Assembly: GCA_963682055.1 (NCBI GenBank)
Contig: OY821744.1
Coordinates: forward strand, 10,890,835-10,954,834
Length of the DNA: 64,000 nt
Origin: Primula veris
Lineage: Eukaryota > Streptophyta > Magnoliopsida > Ericales > Primulaceae
Reading direction: 5' to 3'
Each line of letters begins with the position of its first letter. Position 1 is the first letter of the stretch. The position numbers and the translations under genes were made by a program. Below the pieces are notes generated by a model. The model ran no database searches. It was not told the DNA's origin and was given only the letters and a program-made list of their open reading frames with translations. Shown one piece after another: positions 1 to 42,300 of the stretch.

Positions 1-149
1 TGATTGGAATAATAAAAATAACAATAACTGTCATAAAATATAATTCAAACAGAATTTATTTTTTTTCGTTTCGGCACACCAGTTTCTTGTTTCTGTTAAA
101 TTTGCAGCCCTTATTCAATATAACCCGAGCTAAATAATAATAATAATAA

Positions 150-450
150 TAATCAATTCAATATTCAGAGACCCAATATTTATCACTAGAAACCATTTAC
201 TCAGAAAAACACAAAATTAACAATAAACAGTAATTACACACGTGGAATAAACTAAACAAGTACATATATATATACACACATACTATGCGTATATACAGAT
301 ATAGAGATTAAATAATAGCTAAATAAACAATAATCAATTCATAATTTGGAGACCCAATCTTACATATACCACTCAGAAAAACACAAAACTAACAAGTAAT
401 TACACACGTGGAATAAACTAAACAAGTACATATACACACACAGTATACGT
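150..450. repeat. Imperfect tandem duplication in SAPS intron 1
   Basis: A block starting near 150 (aataatcaattca, then gagacccaat, ctcagaaaaacacaaaa, acacgtggaataaactaaac, ending in CA/TA dinucleotides) recurs starting near 328 with a few substitutions and small deletions. The spacing is about 178 bp. TA/CA microsatellites follow each copy, and a GA microsatellite lies at 503-520. Confidence 0.75.
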
Positions 451-489
451 ATACGTATATATACACACACAGTATACGTATATGTATAG

Positions 490-520
<31 letters not shown>

Positions 521-529
521 ATTACTGAC

Positions 530-568
530 CGGAGAGACGGTGGATAAACCAGTCATACTCCAAAACAT
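530..568 (-). CDS. First coding exon of a SAPS-domain (SIT4 phosphatase-associated) protein, partial
   Basis: Reading the minus strand from the ATG at 568-566 gives 13 codons, MFWSMTGLSTVSP, followed by a consensus donor (gtcagt) at 529. This closely matches the N-terminus I recall for the plant SIT4-phosphatase-associated (SAPS, PP6 regulatory subunit) family, MFWRMTGLSTASPV. Those proteins are regulatory subunits of PP6-type protein phosphatases. The next exon, expected to start V-E-T-I-L, is not found in 1-529, so the rest of the gene lies left of the window and 1-529 is intron 1. An in-frame ATG, a conserved short peptide and a correctly phased donor support the call. The peptide is short, so an alignment is needed. 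In Arabidopsis a SAPS gene (At1g30470) lies close to the ABCC1/11/12 cluster, which fits this neighbourhood. Confidence 0.72.
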
Positions 569-760
569 GTTGAGTAGTAATAAATAAATAAAATAGAGGG
601 ATTAAATTATAATATTATTAATAATAATAATAAGGCGTTTTAAAAAGGGGAATCGTTGATTGGAATAATAAAATATTGGATCTGATGGTGAGAAATTGAA
701 CGGCGGAGATGAAGGTGGGTTTTTATGGTGGGTTAGAGAGAGAGTGAGAGAGAAATAAAA
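569..760 (-). promoter_or_regulatory. Leader and probable core promoter of the SAPS gene
   Basis: On the minus strand this stretch begins with a CT-rich run (complement of the GA-rich 729-752) and continues pyrimidine-rich and then AT-rich up to the ATG at 568. CT-rich leaders are common just downstream of plant transcription starts. The transcription start itself cannot be fixed. A plus-strand ORF of 64 codons beginning at 761 has no recognisable similarity and is not supported as a gene. Confidence 0.4.
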
Positions 761-1898
761 ATGGGGGCTTTGGTTTGGGTTATTAGCGGTGGGGTGAGGT
801 GTTTGGGGAAATTAAAATTAAACTCATATTTATGGTTTACTCCAATTTATAATACTTTTGTTTTTGTAATCAATCCAATTTATAGAGTACTTCTATGTTA
901 TTTATGTTTATTTTGGTCGATATTTCAACTTGGAACAATATCATTCAGTACATAATCTGAAACTTAATTATAAAAAAAACCATAGTTAAAATCTAATTTA
1001 AAATTAGCTATAAACTTATTTTTACTATTTGTTGTTAGCTACTATGATCATTGGTTCTAACTTGATATCATGTACCAAATCTTAAATAATAATTAAAAAT
1101 GTAGGGTTTTTTTTATATTAAGTATGTTTTTTATATAATGATCAATTATCTCACTTCCATCTTAGTGTTTATTCCATGTGAACATTTTAACTTTTGTTAT
1201 GAAGACATTAAGCATTTACTGTAGTATTTATGAATCAATCAATAAAAACTCTGTGTGTGTCTGTGTATACTTGTCTATTTCTATCTATAATTAGCTAAAA
1301 CTTGCAACATGAAAATATTTCCTACTCCAATTATAGGTTGATTACGGTTTTGGATTGTTTCATTTCGATTGTCGGTTTTAATTAAATAGAAACTACTTTA
1401 TAAGTAGTAAAATGCTCCTAAAAACCTTCTACACTGATGTGATGGGTCAGGTAGACCTAACATTTTTTGTTGTGATTTATAATGCTTTTAGATAAACTTT
1501 TTGGGTGGGTTATATCATTAATACTCTAAGTAGTGTACATGTTTTGCCCTTCTCACATTAAGTATACTAAATTATTTGGAAAATTAAAGCGCAAATTCGA
1601 AAAATACGTGCAAAAGTAAGATAATCATGAAATGTCTTTAAATCGGAATTCCTCATCGGGGAATTATAAATTGAAACGGATGAAGTAATCATACAAAACT
1701 TTGTGTTTCTTACAACAATTTTATTGTAATATGCGTGAAAATAATGAATAAATTGAACAATTTAAGTAAAATTAAGGCAATGATGATGTTAGATTAAATT
1801 AACTGATTTCTGTATGAGGATTAAATCGGAACGAATGAGGGAGTGATAATGGTTTGTTTGTTTTTGGTTTAGAAAATGAGTGAATTTGATATCGATAA

Positions 1899-2623
1899 GA
1901 GCATTCTTAACTGTTTTTTAAACTCTCCTCTATATCTATAGCCTTATACACCAATTTAGGCTATAATTTGAGATGTTGCACAACAGTCCTATAGATCTTT
2001 TTAATACAACTTATTAAAATAATTTTTTTATTCTTTCATTTATTTAATTCATCTACTAGAGATCAACTCTTCTTCTTCAAAACGTCACTTACTCTCCACC
2101 CCCTTATTTTATTATGGTTTTCATCCTTCACTGAGTTGTGAATCTCGACGAAAGACATCATCATAAGTCAAAATTGTACAGAATCAAACTCTTTGACAAG
2201 AAAAATGAAAATTTTGAATGAAAAACAATAATAGATTAAGGGGGAAGAGGTGATTAAGTGATATATAATTGTTAAGGGGGATGCGGCCAGATGAGAAAGA
2301 AAACGGAAGAGCTGATTTATCCGTTGATGAAGATTAAAGGATGAGATGAATAGATCAAGTGAACAGTGAGAGAAGAGCTTAAATCAACTTTTAGAAATGT
2401 GAAAACTAGAGAGAGAGAAATAGTGAACAGTGAAAGAGAAAAACATATGAGGTAAGGTTTTGTTCAGTGAGCCCCACTTAAAATATGCCCTATAGTTTTT
2501 TCAATTTCTCTTTACATGTATAGAGCTTTTCTATAATTTATAGAGTTGTATAAACTATAAAGTCATATTTATGTATAAAGTTATACATATAAAGCGTTTT
2601 TATAGTGATAGTTGAGAATGCTC
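1899..2623. mobile_element. Harbinger-type MITE with 3-bp target duplication
   Basis: The left end reads GAGCATTCTTAACTGT and the right end, on the complementary strand, GAGCATTCTCAACTAT, a terminal inverted repeat of about 16 bp with two mismatches. The element is flanked by TAA at 1896-1898 and TAA at 2624-2626, the 3-bp TWA-type target duplication typical of PIF/Harbinger insertions. The 725-bp interior has no ORF of transposase size, so the element is non-autonomous. It sits between the SAPS gene and gene A. Confidence 0.8.
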
Positions 2624-3210
2624 TAAATTTCAACAAAATTATTTAATAATTTGTGCTATTTAGACAAACTTAATGAGAATAATATTGCTAACCCATCATT
2701 GACATGATTCATTTAACCAAAAGTTCGACCAAATAAGCCTGACTTAGACCATTGATCCGTGGTGTTCAATGTCGAGCTGCGCGTTGACCGATTATTCCGT
2801 CACACAGTATGATGAGTAGTGAAACAAAATAGACGTCTTAACATTTATACGCACACGACTGCTCAATTTTATTAAACATTCATGCATGTATTATGGTTGA
2901 TTTATTTTGGTTAAAAAATTAGATAAAAATGTTTAAAACAAAATTAACAGTGATATGAGGAAAACTATCGGATGTGAACTAAACGGATGTGTTTTTTATC
3001 ATAGGAGGTTGAAATTGGGGATTACCAAAATACAGGATAACTAATATTAATTACTAATTAAATGGTGAGAATTGAGAATTAACCAAACATGTAAAAAAAT
3101 GACAAAATTAATCCATGTTTTAAATATTGATTATTGGTGATTTATTAATGATCTTGAACGATTAATACGTACAATCCCATAAATTATTGACAATGTTAGT
3201 AATATTTAGA

Positions 3211-3475
3211 GGGAAAAATACATTTAGTGTACTGTATTATCGGTGTTTAACGATTTAGGTACTGCACTACCAATTTTAACAATCGAGGTACTAATCTACG
3301 AAATTAATCACAATTGAGACCTATTGTTAAATAAAATGATGAAATTGCAATCAGGTCATCTTACCTATCACACGGTGAGTGCAATTCTACCAACATACCT
3401 AAAAAATAGACCCCCAACTGTGATATATAACGACTGCAATTCTGTCGATTTATATTATTAGTCCCAAATTAAACA
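3211..3475. mobile_element. Truncated foldback element, same family as the one in intron 11 of genes B and D
   Basis: Starting at GGGAAAAATACATTTAGTGT, this segment matches the reverse complement of the 31798-32161 element through its left arm and centre. Shared landmarks are the phrases tttaggtact, ttttaacaat, gagtgcaatt and aaaaaatagacc in the same order. Similarity fades near 3475, so the far inverted arm appears lost or badly degraded. No coding capacity. Confidence 0.65.
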
Positions 3476-4156
3476 ATATTTCATAGTTTGATACATTAAC
3501 TTAGTACCTACTTAGTATTTGACATCCAATTTGTACAAGGTATTTATAGTAAACATTTGGCCGTGGAAGTTGTAACATGGTGACACATGTGTAAATACAT
3601 AGATTTTATTTAATTTTTTGCTAAAATATTATCACAATAGGCATACGATACTTAATTAAGATTTCGTTAGGTTATTAGCCAGTAAATTAGAATTAAAATA
3701 AAAAATATTTTCCCAAAGAATAGAATATGACTATTTTATGATAATGTACGTACTCTTCTGCTCGGATAAATTTAAGAAATTTGTCAAAGTTGGTTGAAAC
3801 CTTTTTCATGATAATGTAGTTTTCCAAAAAGGTCACTAAACTAATAGTTCACACCCTAATAAATTAATAAATAAATACACAAATAATATAATACACACCC
3901 AAATGATCGTGTTCATCACAGGAAAAGAAGGCAAGACAAGTTGTCTTTACTTTTTCTTAGTTAAACCATTCAAGAACAAATGGTAAGTTGTCTGGCTATA
4001 AAGGCGTCGTAATCATAATACATACACAAGTGCGTTAATGCGAACTTCCGACGTTCTCAAGTATCGCCTTTTGCAGCACCACCTTTAGGGTCTTTCGAGA
4101 TTTCTCTGTTTTGAGGTTTTATTTTGAATTGCATTTTTTTTTGTCTAACTGGGTAT

Positions 4157-16794
<12,638 letters not shown>

Positions 16795-17308
16795 TCTCTA
16801 CTTGCCAATCAATAGATATTTATATTTAGAAGCACATTAAACTCATGGTATCTCCCCTGGCGTCAGTTATATTTGGGTGTATCAAGTTCAGTTTATTCAA
16901 TCGTTTATTTTCACAAACCACTCCTGCAGAATATAGCAAACTTCTTAAACATGACGAGACACGTATCCATACCAAAACCAAGTTATCGGCCAGTTTAAAC
17001 AAGAAACCATAACAATGAAAAAAGGAAATTAGATTATGACTTATGTTACACTAATTGGGTGCACGATACAAACACACGCACAAAACAAATATGGGATCGA
17101 GGTATGGAGCCAAACCAAGAAATGCACACTTCTTAAACAGTTTTCTTTTGAAGAAAAATATGAAGAACAGTTATCGAATGCAAGTTAATCAGACTTTCCT
17201 TTCTTAAGAATGACTTGAATACGATATTTCGATGGATTAACTTTTATAAAACCTAAAGCCTGAAAGTCTCTTGAGCCAAACAAAAGAAAGTGCAAAGCGG
17301 TCTCTTAC

Positions 17309-17400
17309 CCGGAAAAAGTAGCAAGGTTATAGCAATGTGTTCGAACTCAAGTCAGCAGTGAGAATAAAAAAACGTGTTTTTTTTAAGACTCTTTATATCC
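17309..17400 (-). promoter_or_regulatory. TATA box and non-coding first exon of gene A
   Basis: On the minus strand a TATA-like box (GGATATAAAG) lies at 17391-17400. About 80 bp downstream is a strong splice donor, CCGG followed by gtaagag, with the exon ending at 17309. The first coding exon starts at 16794, preceded by a possible acceptor (ggcaagtag) just before AGA-ATG. I infer a short untranslated exon (about 17365-17309) and a 5'UTR intron of about 0.5 kb. The same signals occur at 42903-42993 for fragment C. The transcription start is not proven. Confidence 0.5.
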
Positions 17401-19861
17401 AGCTTTTAAAGATAATAGAAAAGGCTTTTCAAAAGAATAATTTCAGTGAAGAGAATTAAAAGACCAATAGGAAAGACATACAGTTTTCCTTCTTACTATT
17501 AAATATTAATAGACTAGCTAGCACCATACACAAAGATACAAAAACCATTACCATGTTACTGGGAGATTATTTGACTCAAATAAGCTTGGTCATATTAAAA
17601 GTTGATATAAAAAATAAGCTGACCAACCAGATACAAAATAACTAAATAAGATGGGGTAAGCTACCAAATAATACAATAATCTTAAAAGTTGGAACTAAAA
17701 GCTCGACCTAAAAATATCATATCTTAAAACTTTCCATGACTCTCTTGTGGAAAATTGAAGGATGAATAAAACCAGACGGAAAATAAAGTTAGACATCTTT
17801 ACACAAAATTTCTAAATAGGAAGTGTGTATTCTACAATAAAAAAAAAATCAATTTTTGATTGACTAATGGCATGGGAATAATTGCGTACTCACAAATGAG
17901 TATGATGGTGAGGACTAAAAGTAGAAACAAGAAAGTGTGTTTTTCTACTCACTCTATCTTTCGTCCTCTTGAAAGGCCAAACATCACCATAACCATACAA
18001 AACGACACCCTTAACACGTTGAATTTCGATTCAAATATCATAAAATTAATGTGAATACTGACAAAAAAAATGTCACAACATTGTTCCAATAATCTTTTCC
18101 TTTAACATGGTCCCAACTTACAATTAAACAAATTTCCGAAATCAAGATGTAAAGTGGGGTAAACTAGGTGAAGAGTACAAAAGGGGTGTGACCTCATCTT
18201 CACAAAAAATAGTTACGATATTTTCTAACTAGCAACTTGCTTCCCGAAATATGAAAACATATTCCATGAAAAATGGCGCTCGATTGTGCATTTTACTTTC
18301 TCGGTCCCATCACTATGTGCATATAAAATGCATATATTATAGTACATGTACAAGCATAGTGGAATCATTACCTCACTGTAAGAAAATAACAACCAGTTTT
18401 GTTACTATGCGACTTGTTGCTAAATATTCATAAACATCTTACTAACAGTTATGTTGTTAGCTAAATTTGTTAAGGAAAGAAAATTAAATATGGGGTTAAA
18501 TTTAATGAAGTTGCTATATTAAAACTCTATTTTTTTGTAGGTGTAGGTTAAAAAGAGGCTAATATAACTCTTACATATTGAGCAATTTTTCAAATTTTAC
18601 CAAGTATCTTACCGAAAATATGCAGATAACAGACTTAGTTTCGGTGTAATCAGATTTTAACGTCGACTTGAAGGCCACCAAATAACCATTTTTGGTGAAT
18701 ACTGACTGCGTAATCAAAGAGGTTTTGCGTCATGGCTTACGTTTAAAATCCCAAAATAGTTTTTAAATATACTTTATATAAAAGAATATGTATTTTTATA
18801 AAGCTTTTGTTTGGCTGCTTGCTTGGAATTTTCAAGTTCACGGATTGGTAAAAGACAAAAAGTTTTATGATATTTCTTCAGTAACTCCCAAAACCCTACC
18901 TTTTAACTTCCAAATTCTTTTTCTACGCGCTCTTCAAGTCTAGTGATACTTTTTTTTTGTTTGTTTTGTATTTATCATTAATTTGACTAAGGTTCTTATA
19001 GTTTCGAATAAATTCTAAAGGATATTATGGTTTTGAGAAAATGATATAGAAAAGATCCTAAAAACCTGGTTTTGATCATATTACGAGATGCCTTGATCTC
19101 ATTTATAATCATTTTAATAATCAATATATGTTAATTTCAGATCACAATGCAATATTGGGTAAAAGTAGACGTTCCATTTTCAAACTTTAGCATCACTCTT
19201 CAATACTAATAATAAAAATGATGATTTATTAGCTGACCCTTAAGGAAAAGGTATTGTTAATAACTTTAATTAAGTGTTATATTGGCATTTCTGAACCTTA
19301 AAAACGAAATTAGTTGAAAATATGAAGAGTAAGCTTGAATGGGCCTAATTTTTCTTTCGAAACCTTAAAAATACAGTTTATTTAATAAAGCTTCAATGTT
19401 GCAACTAAACACACCTTTAGAATCCATCATGATCTTGATTAGAGAAATATACTCCCCAATCAGGTTTGTATAATCAGATTTTGTACATGACTGGAAAGAA
19501 AACAACGATCCACTTACTTTAAATTTCAAAATCACAGCACAGGGGGTGGGTTGCTTTCATTATAAAGTATAAACCCAAGCTTCAGAGCTTGCATATACAT
19601 TTTAGCCAGAAAAAAAGAGCAAGGCATAACATACTGTATCCATCGTTTGAAGTCCAGGGTAGTTTTCTTTCTCATGATAATAAATATTATTTCATGGCTC
19701 CTTTTTTCAGCCTCAGTGGTCATTACAAAAACAATACGTAATATCTTGCGTGACTTTGTAATATACATGAAGCAGTTTTCGCTTACAGCCAAATGGCCAC
19801 AGTTTTAAATGCGTATACGGAAAGTAAAGAATTGAGAGACCAACAATGTGCATTTCTTTCT
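17401..19861. other. Intergenic region between gene A promoter and gene B 3' end
   Basis: No exon-like coding sequence was found. The part immediately left of 19861 is the 3'UTR and flank of gene B. Minus-strand AATAAA-type signals occur around 19377-19383. Positions 17836-18886 are absent from the second duplication unit (listed separately). The remaining sequence is AT-rich and nearly identical to 42994-44482. Confidence 0.6.
17836..18886. other. 1.05-kb segment present only in duplication unit 1
   Basis: Unit 2 reads straight from tgtgtattctaca into actcccaaaaccctacc at about 43438. In unit 1 those phrases end at about 17836 and begin at about 18886. The segment has no convincing ORF, terminal inverted repeats or target duplication, so a deletion from unit 2 is more likely than an insertion into unit 1. 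Both copies retain flanking sequence at more than about 97 percent identity by eye. Confidence 0.8.
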
Positions 19862-37632
<17,771 letters not shown>

Positions 37633-38740
37633 CTTAAATAAGTTACAGGTTAAACACTAACTTAGCTAATACTTCATTGCAACCATGCCTGCAAAGAGAT
37701 TTAACAAAAAAACACTTTAGCTGAAATGCAATAGGGAAACAATACTAGATTAAACAGGTAGAGTAAGCATATCAATTTTGGGGGAAATGAATAATATCAT
37801 AACTATTAAATAGCAGCCTAACCTTGATTTTTTCACAAAAGAGATGCACCACAGAACATTTAAAATTTTAAATACACGAGCAAAAACTAAATATAAATTC
37901 CCCCATAAAAGACATGTTTTTCTACTTTACTGAAAAGATTTGGCCGCATAAATTAGTTTTCTCATAAAAGAGAAAGCCAAAATAACCGAGTCTGTATAGA
38001 CTACTTGTACTTACTAGAAGAGGTCGAATTTTGGTTCAAGCCTGATTTTCTTTTATAATTTACCAAGTAATATTTCCTTTTATTTGTAAGCTACCTAATG
38101 ACCTCATCTCTGCCATAAAAGCTTTTTGTTCCATGTGCAAGTTGATGATATTCTTAAGGATCATTAACCGAAAAGTTTTTTTACTTTTTGTATAAACAAC
38201 ATTACACTAATACTGATACTTAAGGAGACAGACAAAATTTCGGGAGTTGTTTGGTCGACGATTTTAAGCTCTGCCCCTTGACTACCACTTTGTTATTAAT
38301 ATTATTGTATTTGTATCAAGGCCTAAAAGACGGCAGATTCAATAAAGAACCCATCTTTATTCAGCTACAATAAAGCCAAGTTTATCAGCTTTAAATTCCT
38401 TAAAATTGGCCTAATAAGTTACTTTTCTCTCAAGAAATACAATTTCAAACTTGAAACAAAATCAAAAAATCAAAAAAAATACATATTCAGATAAATATAT
38501 CATATATCAAATCATGAACCATATATCTACTAAAAACAGAAGTAGTTAAATAAACAGTAATATAACAATCACAAACAAAACCAACCAATACCATCTATGA
38601 GAATAACCCAAAAAAGACTGATTTTCAGCTATGTTTTCACTTTCATGGGTATTTAAATATATCGAAAAATATAAAGACATAAAAAGGGTTATTAAGATTT
38701 TCCAGGAAAATAGAGAGATAATATTTATTTATTTATTTAC

Positions 38741-38760
38741 CTGATTTTGCTCTCTCAATG

Positions 38761-38798
<38 letters not shown>

Positions 38799-38830
38799 CG
38801 AAACTATGCTATGGAGTAGCAAACAAATTG
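38741..38830 (-). promoter_or_regulatory. Non-coding first exon of gene B with a CT-repeat leader
   Basis: On the minus strand a CT microsatellite (complement of AG repeats 38766-38792) is followed by a short leader ending AAATCAG and a donor gtaaataaa, so the exon ends at 38741. The coding ATG at 37632 is directly preceded by ttatttaag, a possible acceptor. This implies a 5'UTR intron of about 1.1 kb. Upstream TATA candidates are weak (tattaaatat, about 38832-38843). The unit 2 counterpart has a shorter CT repeat (63454-63471). Confidence 0.5.
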
Positions 38831-39347
38831 GAATATTTAATAGTAACGACAATATACATACATTACATATAAAGATTATGTCAAATAATTAATAAATAAA
38901 TTATTATATTTGGACTTTATTATATACTACTTAGAGTTGACTACAAATTAAAATGGTATAGTAAGTTAAATACAAAATCGGTCCCCGTAGTTTTAGATTA
39001 TACCGATATGATAACTAAATTCCCATAGTTAAAAAAAATGTACTAATATGGCCGATGAGCGAAATGATGATAATCATGTAAATCAACCTCCGTGTGGTTA
39101 CTTAGTAGCATGGTAAATTATTCTCATCTCGTGATCATTTACGTCAATAATTTCTTAATTTGACTATAATTGTTACTATGAAGTTTAGAAAAACTAAATG
39201 ACATGACCGATTCTCATATACAAGTCAAGCAAGCCAGTTTGTTTAGGCGTTGGTCACTCACTAGATGTAAAAAAATACATTTTTAGAACTAGGCTTTTCT
39301 TTCTTCCTAATATCATACGTAAAGAATCCATGTCATTTGATTTGATG
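38831..39347. other. Upstream region of gene B, ending at the duplication junction
   Basis: AT-rich, no ORF. It should contain the gene B promoter. It ends abruptly at 39347, where gene A intron 8 sequence starts. Gene B therefore has about 0.5-0.6 kb of its original upstream DNA before running into truncated fragment C, whereas gene D keeps whatever lies beyond the window. Confidence 0.6.
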
Positions 39348-39362
39348 GTAAACAAATTCATG

Positions 39363-42300
39363 TCAAGCATATTGGTGGCCAGGTACAAACAAGACAACTA
39401 ATCTAACTGCGAAATACATTTTGGTGCTAACCTGTAAGAGATAACTCAATAAAGTAGGGCGCACAAACTGAGAAAGATCGCTGCCAATCTACAAGATATC
39501 AATAAAAGATGATATAATAAAAAAAATAAAAAATAACAGAGCAATCAGGTCATGATAAATGCACATTAATGTATTTTCTTAAAAACATTTTGTGAAACAT
39601 ACTTTCCGTCATTTTAAAGCATAAAAGAGTAAAGTGTAATGCTGTTAATCATAAGGCTGAAAAATATCACCCTAACCACGTAAAGGAAAATATGCCTATG
39701 GGTTATTGATATCCTGAACAGATGTTGTCCTATTTTAATTGCGAAAGCAAGTATATACAAATGTTGACATGAAAGATAATTTTCACAAGGATCCCTTCTT
39801 TACCTTGAAAAAGCCTCCAAACCAGAACCTGAAGCAAAATGTTAAATGAGACAAGCGTGTACCTTGTCAGAAAACAGAAATTTCTGCACTTGATAGTCAT
39901 TTATTTGGATATAGAAAAACCATACCTCCTACCGAGACTAGAATTTAAGGCACGCAAAAGCCACGGCTTTGACTTTTTGAATTCTTGAGCCCAACAATGC
40001 TGGAACCTGAAAAGGTGAAGAATCGTAAAAGATTGGATCCATGAGACCCATCGAGCATAGAAAAGAAGTAAGAAAAAAGTTAAGTAACTGCTAACTTTTT
40101 AATTAGTGTCTCGGTATGATCCCATGTGTCCAACTTCCATACATCTTTCTCAGTGATGGGTCTTTTATACCCCTGTTGCATGAGTGGGGTTACCCAGCCA
40201 AAAAAAATCCCTGCAAGAACCCGAACGCAATGTTATCTTTAAAACTGCTAAACCTTTCACACGATTTATACGGAACAAAATGCCTTGCTTTATTTACATG
40301 TAGATGCATTTATCACTTTTTGGTGGTACTAAAAATCAAAAGAGAAAAACTACTTACTGGAGAATATGCTGGCACTCCTCTCTGGACAAATACACTCTCC
40401 TCCTAGAAGTGTTTCATACTCATCATCTAATTTATCATTCCACATCGGGACATAACGAGGATAAGAATCCAAATGAGGAACATAAACGAGAAGTAAAACA
40501 CCAAAAGAGACCTGCAAAATAAACAACTTTATGAGTGAGCTATAACAATTTACATACTCAGCTATAACAAATCAAACAATTATTGTTTACTACACCAAAC
40601 TATTGATGGTTAAAAAAATGCACACTCACATAAGAACATCAACAATTTACATACTCAGCTATAACAAATCAAACAATCAACAAACTATTGTTAACTTTTG
40701 TTGAAGTTTATACGGAATTTTGATCATGTATGATCACGTAGTCACTTTGAATGAGAATTGTCTGTTTTGAACATGATCGCACAAGACCAAACTTCCCTTA
40801 AAAAGTCAAACAAACGTTAACTAGAGTGTTGTGATTGCTTGATTTGTTATAGGTGAGTATGCAAATTGTTAATGCTAGTAGGTGGGTATGCAGTTTCTTA
40901 ACCACCAATAGGTTAGTGTAGTCAACAATAATTTCCCCATAATTTAATTATGTATGGAAACCTCGATAATGAAAACTAGCTTTATAAAGTATTCAGAAAA
41001 CTGAGGTAAGTGTAAGGAGATGAGAAGTTATCTATTGCACTTCTTCTTAATTTTAGCTCTCTCCTATTTGCTTAGTAGGTGCTATTAAGAACAAAGATCA
41101 ACATATAGATAAGAGATGAACTAACCTGAAGCATAATTTTAGCAATCTGAAGATACAAAACAGTTCTGCCAAAGCAAAAAAGATATTGTGAATATGCACA
41201 TCCATAAGAATTTTAAACAAGACTAACATAACGTGCAAAACATGTTAGTTCTGTATGAGTTTATTAAAAGAGATTGGAAAAACTGGAATTTTAATTAAAA
41301 TAGCAAGGGTAAGATCCTTTAAATCCTACATGCGTGAATAACATAGACAAAATTGATATTACAAGTTACACACTTACATAACATAATACTCCGTCACAGA
41401 CAGCATGAGATTGAGCATCACAGCTTCACCCACTAGGACATAAAGTACTCCAAACCGGACATACCATCTAAACTCTTTTATATATACGTTATTTTCTAGA
41501 AATATCATTACCATCACAGAGCACCAAGCAAACGCCTCAATAATCAAGGAAATCATCTGCAGAGTAAGAGGTTATATACTGAATTACTAAAAAATGTATG
41601 AGAGAAAGGAACTTAAGAGGGAAACAAAAGTTATGCTCATTCAGAAGTTCTCCGATATTCTTCTAAAATGCTCGTTGGCAGTGTGGGAGTGGAGTGTGTA
41701 CTTGCAATCGAGAATAACTTATATAGTGTGTAAAAGAAAAGGACAAAATGAAGTCTCTACTGAAGTAACGGAAAAGAGAAAGGCAGATGGCTAAGAAGTA
41801 CATTTATCATGCATGTGCAATGCTACTAGAGAATCTCCAGTAGAGATGAAGCAGCGTCGAATTTCTGTAAAATTGTACTTGTGTTCTAAATCTTAATGCA
41901 TTCATGGATTTTGACTGTAAATATATACCTGTATTCTAAACCTTAATGCATTCATGGATTTCGACTGTGTATTAAATTAGAACCATAATGGAGAAGTACA
42001 AAGCTAGTAACCCAATTTGACATTTAGAACTAGGAATTAGTTACTAGATGCTCACCTCGAAAGGGGCTAGTCCGTTCACTCCATCTAAATTGAAATTTGA
42101 AATTCCCATCACCAGTCTGACCAGAGGCTCGGCAGTACTAAAAGCAGCCACGACACCCAACAAATAATTGTAGTACTTTGATCGTAGGCAGTATCTCTGA
42201 ACTTTAAGATCCTTCAAAGCTAACCAAATTCGATACACACACAACCCCAAAAGAACCAAATAGGAAACACCAATGACAAGTGATTCGGTTCCACACGGTG

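Larger units (their letters stand above)
761..4156. other. Intergenic region between the SAPS promoter and the 3' end of gene A
   Basis: No exon-like coding sequence was found on either strand. The stretch holds a 725-bp Harbinger-type MITE (1899-2623) and part of a foldback element (3211-3475), listed separately. The rest is AT-rich unique-looking sequence. The last few hundred bases before 4156 are the 3' flank of gene A and should carry its polyadenylation site, which I could not place confidently. Confidence 0.6.

Noticed and set aside
761..955. 64-codon plus-strand ORF near the SAPS leader
   Set aside because: No recognisable domain, no homologue in the window, AT-rich low-complexity composition and overlap with promoter-type sequence of the opposite gene.
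17860..18054. Plus-strand ORF in the unit 1-only segment
   Set aside because: Short, no similarity, and removed in unit 2 without effect on neighbouring genes.
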